Below, in pieces: positions 13,088 through 17,526 of a stretch of 17,526 nt of DNA. Origin of the DNA: Rhodobacteraceae bacterium UBA2776 (GTDB lineage Bacteria; Pseudomonadota; Alphaproteobacteria; Rhodobacterales; Rhodobacteraceae); NCBI GenBank assembly GCA_002352425.1, contig DEIK01000133.1:1-17526 (forward strand), written 5' to 3'. The notes beneath the pieces are model-generated. The model made no database searches. It was not told the origin of the DNA and saw only the letters and a list, made by a program, of their open reading frames with translations. Every line of letters begins with the position of its first letter. The stretch's first letter is position 1. The position numbers and the translations under genes are program-made.

Positions 13088-14455
13088 TTAAGCCCGCTTT
13101 ATCACTTTCAACCAAATCCCATCCTTGGATCGCAGTGTCAGATGCGCAATTGGCACCGCTGGACGCTCTTTCACCAATTCAAACCGATAGGCCCGCACCA
13201 ACATGGATAGGATCAGCGGCCCCTCAAGCATGGCAAATCCAGACCCTGGACAAACCCGTGGGCCTGCTGAAAACGGGATATAAGCATCGCGCATACACTG
13301 TTTGCCATCCTTAGTGTGAAACCGGGTTGGGTCAAATTCATCTGGCCGATCCCAGATTTTTGTGTGCCGGTGCAAGTGCCAGGCAGACAAAATGACCTGC
13401 GAGCCCTTTTTGATGTCACGGTTACGAAATTTCACAGGGCATGCCGCCTCGCGCACAGTTGCCGGGACGGGCGGATAAAGCCGCATGGTCTCACGAAACA
13501 CGTCGCGCGATATCCGCAGTTTGCTGACCGCCGAAAAATAGGCAGTCTCGGGATCAATCATTTCCAGCGCCTCGGTGGCAACCTTTTCTTGCCACTCAGG
13601 GTAAAGCGCCAACATATAGAGCGACCACGCCAATGCCGAAGCACTGGTTTCATGTCCTGCCAAAAAGAAGATCGCCACCTGATCAACCATTTCTTCGGTG
13701 TCAAAACACTTACCTGTTTCGGGATCCGGCGTGGTCATGATCTTGGTGGCCAAATCATCTGGTGCCGTGCCCGCGTCAATCGCCACGCGGCGCTCAGACG
13801 TCAGCTTTCGGATCAATCCGCGGATAACCTTGGCCGTCTCTTTGCTGCGTTTGGAGGCAAAACCCGGCAGCCATTTGAACCGTGGCAACAGCGACGACAT
13901 ATTGGCAAAGGGCATCGAGCGTTGATAGTCCTTGAACTCATCAAACACGCCTGCCGCCGTCTCATCCGTGATCGGCAGCGAAAACAATGTGCGAAAAATC
14001 ACATCCGCTGCCACATGCGAGGTGATGCTCTCAACCTCAATTGGCCCCGCCTCGATCTGCCCCTCCAGACGATCAACCGCCGCCACCGCTGAATCCCACA
14101 TTTTGGGAAACACTTCACGCAATCGCCCCCCCTCAAACGCCGGATCAACAATGCGGCGTTGATGCGCCCAGTCTTCGCCGCTGGACAAGAACAATGAATT
14201 GCCCAGCAGTGACGCCAAACCATCCCTTATCCGGGTCGATTTTGGAAATGTTGTCAGGCTTTCTGCCAGCACTGTTTTCACCAACTCTGGCTGGTTCACC
14301 ATGTAGGAGCGAAAAAACGGTGTGCGAAATTCAGCCATCCACGCGCCATAAAGGTGCTCTGGTTGGGCTGACAGAACATCTTTGCGAAACAGTTTGGCGT
14401 GCTGCAACAACGACACATTGCGTGGGCGGGACTTGGGTTTTGGTGGTAGGGTCAT
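13088..14455 (-). CDS. Cytochrome P450 (455 aa)
   Basis: A complete P450 monooxygenase without a membrane anchor. Landmarks: SSGEDWAHQRRIVDPAF (91-107, C-helix WxxxR), I-helix FFLAGHETSASALAWSLYML (263-282, oxygen-activation AGHETS), K-helix ExxR E322-T-M-R325, and heme-binding FSAGPRVCPGSGFAMLEG (395-412) with the thiolate C402. The AGHET motif and overall pattern are closer to CYP4/CYP102-type fatty-acid hydroxylases than to camphor-type P450s. No ferredoxin or reductase gene is adjacent, so redox partners must come from elsewhere. The start ATG overlaps the stop of the upstream alpha/beta hydrolase gene by 4 bases (14452-14455). Function as a heme monooxygenase is secure; substrate, perhaps a fatty acid, is inferred only. 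Confidence 0.93.
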   Translation of the reverse strand: MTLPPKPKSRPRNVSLLQHAKLFRKDVLSAQPEHLYGAWMAEFRTPFFRSYMVNQPELVKTVLAESLTTFPKSTRIRDGLASLLGNSLFLSSGEDWAHQRRIVDPAFEGGRLREVFPKMWDSAVAAVDRLEGQIEAGPIEVESITSHVAADVIFRTLFSLPITDETAAGVFDEFKDYQRSMPFANMSSLLPRFKWLPGFASKRSKETAKVIRGLIRKLTSERRVAIDAGTAPDDLATKIMTTPDPETGKCFDTEEMVDQVAIFFLAGHETSASALAWSLYMLALYPEWQEKVATEALEMIDPETAYFSAVSKLRISRDVFRETMRLYPPVPATVREAACPVKFRNRDIKKGSQVILSAWHLHRHTKIWDRPDEFDPTRFHTKDGKQCMRDAYIPFSAGPRVCPGSGFAMLEGPLILSMLVRAYRFELVKERPAVPIAHLTLRSKDGIWLKVIKRA

Positions 14456-15702
14456 GGGCTTGTCGATGTATAGGGTGAGGCTGACACGTCGATCCGTGAT
14501 TTGGACGGTTGGCGGTCCTGAAAACGGGCTTGCAAGGTTGCAGAACCCGCCGTGATTTTGAAATAATCATAGTCGCCGGGGCGATCAAATGCACACATGT
14601 ATTGAAAATGCAGACGAAAGAATTTCCAACGCAATTCAGCCCATCGTTGCGGTGATAACGTCTGGGTAAACGCTGCGGACAACACCAGCGGCCAACGCTG
14701 TCCTTCAACAGCCACACCAGACACTGCCACCGGATCACACAATGCAAACGCACAGCCATCCCCAGGGGCCGTGACATCAACCCAAGTCAGATCATCACTG
14801 CACGACAGATACTGTAAATCCGCCCGCAAACGATAGGCCCGTGGTAAGAACGACACCATCGGGACCACCTGCCCCAGCGTCAAAAACCCAAGCGACGGGC
14901 CGTCTTCATCCAGCCCCCCTGCGCGCAGTAAATCGGCCAGCACCGAAACCCCGATATGCGCACCAGACGAATGGCCCACGACCAGAACTTCGTCCACATC
15001 GCTGTCCAAAGCCGCAGCAATTTCGGCGCCAAACTCGGCCATTCGCGCCTCAAGTTCCGGTGGGCTCTCGCCCTTGGAACGAGCCTCATAGGCGTAATCA
15101 TGCATCAAATAATAGGCGAACAGCTTGTTATCAATTTTGCGAAACCAGCGCAGGATCAACACAATCAGAGGAAAGGCCAGCGTCCAACTGAGCAATCGCG
15201 CAACGGTGGGCCAATCGACCACCAGTTTGATCAACTTGGCCAGCATAGCCCCCGCAAACCACGCCACCAGAACAGCCACCAGCAATTGCAACAACAACAT
15301 GCCAATCGGGTAAAGCGCCGCAATCACCGGCCCTTTGCGCAGCCACATCAAACGGCGCAGCGCCCCCGATGCAATATAGGTCCAAGCCGTGCGCGCCAAC
15401 ACCAGATAGGTCTGCGGAATATTCAAATCCATCGAATCCTTAACGATGTCGGACCAGACCAGAACCTCGAAATCAGCCTGCGCGCGGGTGCCGTCAATCG
15501 CACTGTCCACATGCCAGCCATAGCGCCCGCCGCCCGACGTTGACCCCTCTTTTGGCGAAAGCTCGATTTTGTAATTGGAAATCTCGGCCTGTGCGGCACC
15601 TTCTTTGCGGTACAGTTCGCGATACCGACGCGGATGAATCGGATCATAGCCCGGAATGTAAAATACCCGCCGCTTTGACACTGTGTGATCTTCAACCTGC
15701 AT
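14452..15702 (-). CDS. Membrane-anchored alpha/beta hydrolase-like protein
   Basis: A 416-aa protein. The N-terminus has a hydrolase-type first strand, RRVFYIPGYDPIHPRRY (11-27). Two membrane segments follow (about 124-152 and 165-186), then DEVLVVGHSSGAHIGVSVLA (237-256). The nucleophile elbow G-H-S245-S-G is a lipase/esterase GxSxG motif, and SYx-type acid and histidine partners probably lie downstream (for example D/H residues in CAFDRPGDYDYF). The layout, with membrane segments inserted between first strand and elbow, is unusual. I choose the ATG at 15702 (MQVEDHTVSKRR) because GAGG lies 6 nt upstream; a longer frame reaches 15738. It overlaps the P450 start by 4 bases, so the two are translationally coupled. 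Function beyond a putative serine esterase is unknown. Confidence 0.8.
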   Translation of the reverse strand: MQVEDHTVSKRRVFYIPGYDPIHPRRYRELYRKEGAAQAEISNYKIELSPKEGSTSGGGRYGWHVDSAIDGTRAQADFEVLVWSDIVKDSMDLNIPQTYLVLARTAWTYIASGALRRLMWLRKGPVIAALYPIGMLLLQLLVAVLVAWFAGAMLAKLIKLVVDWPTVARLLSWTLAFPLIVLILRWFRKIDNKLFAYYLMHDYAYEARSKGESPPELEARMAEFGAEIAAALDSDVDEVLVVGHSSGAHIGVSVLADLLRAGGLDEDGPSLGFLTLGQVVPMVSFLPRAYRLRADLQYLSCSDDLTWVDVTAPGDGCAFALCDPVAVSGVAVEGQRWPLVLSAAFTQTLSPQRWAELRWKFFRLHFQYMCAFDRPGDYDYFKITAGSATLQARFQDRQPSKSRIDVSASPYTSTSP

Positions 15703-15763
15703 AAACTGCCTCGTTACATTACACGGCCAGTCTAGCAAAACAATTTGACAAAACTAGGGCCAG

Positions 15764-16516
15764 TTAGCCGATTGCGCCAAGGGCGGGGAAAACCTCAAGC
15801 AGCCAGAACGAAAAGGCGGTGAAGGCGCCGGTGATCAAGGCAACCCCGACGGCAATCAACAGCAGCCCCATAGATTTCTCGATCACCCCCATATGGCGCT
15901 TCAAGCGGTTCATCACCCCGACGGCCCGCTGGATAAAAATCGCAGCCAGCAAGAACGGAATACCCAACCCCAATGCGTAAACCGCCAACAAGGCCGTGCC
16001 GCGCGTCACCGAGGCCTCGGAAGCCGCCATCGACAGGATCGCCCCCAATTGCGGGCCAATGCACGGCGTCCAGCCAAAGGCAAACGCTAGACCCAGAATA
16101 TAGGCGCCAAAGGCCGAGCCCCCCCGATCGCCCGCATCCAGCCGCGCATCACGGTCCAAAAAACCGATCCGAAAGACGCCAAGGAAATGCAGGCCGAAAA
16201 CGATGATCACAACACCGGATACTTTGGCAAAGATGTCCTGATTTTGTAAAAAAAACGCGCCAAACACCGAGGCCGTGAACCCGAGCAACAAAAAGATGGT
16301 TGAGAGCCCCAGAACAAAGAACAACGCCGGCACAATCGCGCCGCCGCGTTTGCCGGCCTCGCCCGTCATCTCGTTCATGGTCATACCGCCCATATAGGCC
16401 AGATAAGGTGGCACAATGGGCAACACACAGGGCGACAGAAACGACAAAAGCCCCGCCATCAAAGCCACAAACATTGCGGGCAACAGGCTTGCGTCGATGA
16501 TTTCTATTCCGAACAT
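15764..16516 (-). CDS. ccdA: CcdA-type cytochrome c biogenesis / thiol-disulfide transporter
   Basis: A 250-aa inner-membrane protein with six expected membrane segments. The two redox cysteines are C30 in FLSPCVLPIVPPYLAY and C152 in FGWTPCIGPQLGAIL, at the ends of transmembrane helices 1 and 4 as in the CcdA/DsbD-gamma family. It carries reducing equivalents from cytoplasmic thioredoxin to periplasmic thiols, needed for heme attachment to c-type cytochromes. I choose the ATG at 16516 (MFGIEIIDASLL) with GAGG upstream; the open frame extends to 16585 without a good site. It is divergent from the TusA-like gene (111 nt apart) and 61 nt upstream of the hydrolase-P450 pair on the same strand. 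Confidence 0.92.
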   Translation of the reverse strand: MFGIEIIDASLLPAMFVALMAGLLSFLSPCVLPIVPPYLAYMGGMTMNEMTGEAGKRGGAIVPALFFVLGLSTIFLLLGFTASVFGAFFLQNQDIFAKVSGVVIIVFGLHFLGVFRIGFLDRDARLDAGDRGGSAFGAYILGLAFAFGWTPCIGPQLGAILSMAASEASVTRGTALLAVYALGLGIPFLLAAIFIQRAVGVMNRLKRHMGVIEKSMGLLLIAVGVALITGAFTAFSFWLLEVFPALGAIG

Positions 16517-16627
16517 TTGGGCCTCAAGTGTTGTTTCGACCTGTCTACGCCATGCTGTGCGCCACGTCACCTGCTGTAATGTCACATTTGCGTGGACTTG
16601 GCGCAGTGGCCGCCCTATCCAAGCGAT

Positions 16628-16855
16628 ATGGATTATGACGAAGACATTGACGCCCTTGGAATGCTTTGCCCCTTGCCCGTGTTAAAGCTGCGCAAACGCT
16701 TGATGGGGCATGAAACGGGGGCTGTGGTGCGCCTGTTGGCGGATGACCCCGCAGCCGTGATTGATGTGCCGCATTTTTGCAATGAACAGGGGCATGTTTT
16801 GCTGGAGCATTCAGATATCGCGCAAGGTCGCGCCTATCTGGTGCGCAAAGGCTAA
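16628..16855 (+). CDS. TusA-family sulfur carrier protein (75 aa)
   Basis: A 75-aa, IF3-C-like small protein with the family motif MLCPLPVLKLRKRL (12-25), i.e. CPxP with the persulfide cysteine C14. It continues with LLADDPAAVIDVPHFCNEQG, the usual second part of TusA/SirA proteins. TusA-type proteins relay sulfane sulfur for tRNA thiolation, molybdenum cofactor synthesis or sulfur oxidation; which applies here is not visible. I choose the ATG at 16628. Its stop codon interlocks with that of the convergent TauE/SafE gene (CTAA, 16852-16855), so there is no intergenic space between them. It is divergent from ccdA. Confidence 0.9.
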   Translation: MDYDEDIDALGMLCPLPVLKLRKRLMGHETGAVVRLLADDPAAVIDVPHFCNEQGHVLLEHSDIAQGRAYLVRKG

Positions 16856-17526
16856 AACAAAATCAAGCGCAAGGCCGCCGCGAGGGCCGAGACGCGGATC
16901 AACCACTTGAATACCTCAATATTGATGTATTTCAACAACTTATAGCCAGTAATTGCCCCAATCACGATTACCGGTAAAAATGTCAGGTTCAGCGTCAGCG
17001 AGGGCGTCGTGATCAGGCCAAGCTGCGCGGCGACGGGAACCTTAAGCACATTCAGAACCAAAAAGAACCAACTGCGGGTGCCGACGAACGCGGCCTTGCT
17101 CAACCCCATTTGCAGCAAATATACCCCAAATATCGGCCCCGCAGCATTGGCCACCATCGAGGCCGCGCCCGCCAACACACCGGCAATCGCGGTCATCACC
17201 GGGCCAGACATATGCTTGCGCAGCCCTTCGGACATGCCGAAATCCAGCGCCAGCATGAACAGGATCGTCCAGCCAATAATACGCTCAAAATTGGCGTCAG
17301 GGGCCGCGCGCAAAACAACATAACCAAAACCAACACCGATCAGGGCGAGCGGCAACAATTTCAATAAAATGTTCCACTGACAGGCGCGGCGGTAATAGAT
17401 CACGGCCATGATATCGGCGACTATCAACATGGGCAGCAACACCCCGGGCGAGGCCTTGCCGGGGATCGCCAGAGCCATCAACAGCACCGCCAAAATACCG
17501 ACGCCGCCAACCGAGGTTTTGGTGAC
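16852..17526 (-). CDS. TauE/SafE-family sulfite exporter-like permease (5' end beyond window)
   Basis: 224 residues are visible, reading from the window edge to the stop. The frame is already open at base 17526 (VTKTSVGGVGILAVLLMALA), so an apparent TTG start at 17493 is not the true start. The pattern KTSVGGVGILAVLLMAL, then GVLLPMLIVADIMAVIYYRR and GLSKAAFVGTRSWFFLVLN, is typical of the TauE/SafE (DUF81) family, normally about 250-270 aa with eight membrane segments. About 15-40 N-terminal residues are missing. Such proteins export or import sulfite, sulfoacetate or related anions. The gene faces the TusA-like gene with overlapping stop codons. Confidence 0.87.
   Translation of the reverse strand, partial: VTKTSVGGVGILAVLLMALAIPGKASPGVLLPMLIVADIMAVIYYRRACQWNILLKLLPLALIGVGFGYVVLRAAPDANFERIIGWTILFMLALDFGMSEGLRKHMSGPVMTAIAGVLAGAASMVANAAGPIFGVYLLQMGLSKAAFVGTRSWFFLVLNVLKVPVAAQLGLITTPSLTLNLTFLPVIVIGAITGYKLLKYINIEVFKWLIRVSALAAALRLILF

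Noticed and set aside
17494..17526. TTG at 17493 as the true start of the TauE/SafE gene
   Set aside because: The frame is open to the window edge and the residues before it continue the family pattern, so the gene is truncated by the window.
1..17526. CRISPR arrays, tRNA or rRNA genes, intact insertion sequences
   Set aside because: No regularly spaced repeats, cloverleaf candidates other than the tmRNA, transposase reading frames or terminal inverted repeats were seen on either strand.

Overview
The window looks like a chromosomal segment of an alphaproteobacterium of the Rhodobacteraceae (roseobacter group). The basis is a TrgA-type membrane protein at the left edge, a circularly permuted two-piece tmRNA gene, an alphaproteobacterial SspB, and a fumC / DUF4169 / ribbon-helix-helix run that I know from roseobacters. 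All products were assigned by reading the translations; no database search was run.

Layout. 1-1411 (minus): the start of a trgA-like gene behind an aminotransferase class V / cysteine-desulfurase-like gene. 1412-1834: non-coding, with a GC-rich palindrome. 1835-3452 (minus): a tight operon of an unlisted 35-codon ORF, a DinB-family protein (ATGA overlap) and an AcuI/YhdH-type acrylyl-CoA reductase. It is divergent from a FadR-type GntR regulator (3541-4275), and the spacer holds two copies of a GntnnAC-type operator. 4310-4540: a 76-aa conserved-looking small protein, followed by two AT-rich hairpins. 4661-5299: an exported DUF1287 protein. 5346-5660: ssrA (permuted tmRNA) with its promoter and a readable tag, ANDNKAPMALAA. 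5714-7452: an exported unknown protein plus a serine beta-lactamase-fold hydrolase. 7750-8211 (minus): a PaaI-type thioesterase. 8451-10528: a rhodanese-ChrB fusion overlapping the chromate transporter gene chrA. 10600-13008: sspB, fumC, DUF4169 and a ribbon-helix-helix protein. 13046-13076: a terminator-like double palindrome between convergent operons. 13088-15702 (minus): a cytochrome P450 overlapping a membrane-anchored alpha/beta hydrolase. 15764-16516 (minus): ccdA. 16628-16855: a TusA-like sulfur carrier, whose stop codon interlocks with that of a TauE/SafE permease running off the right edge.

Connections. ssrA and sspB together form a tag-and-deliver route to ClpXP. The rhodanese-ChrB, ChrA, TusA, CcdA and TauE genes give the right half a sulfur/redox/oxyanion flavour. 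The least explained locus is the GntR-controlled sORF-DinB-AcuI operon, with the P450-hydrolase pair second. Most of the window is ordinary core-type sequence, with no phage, CRISPR, tRNA or intact insertion sequence seen.
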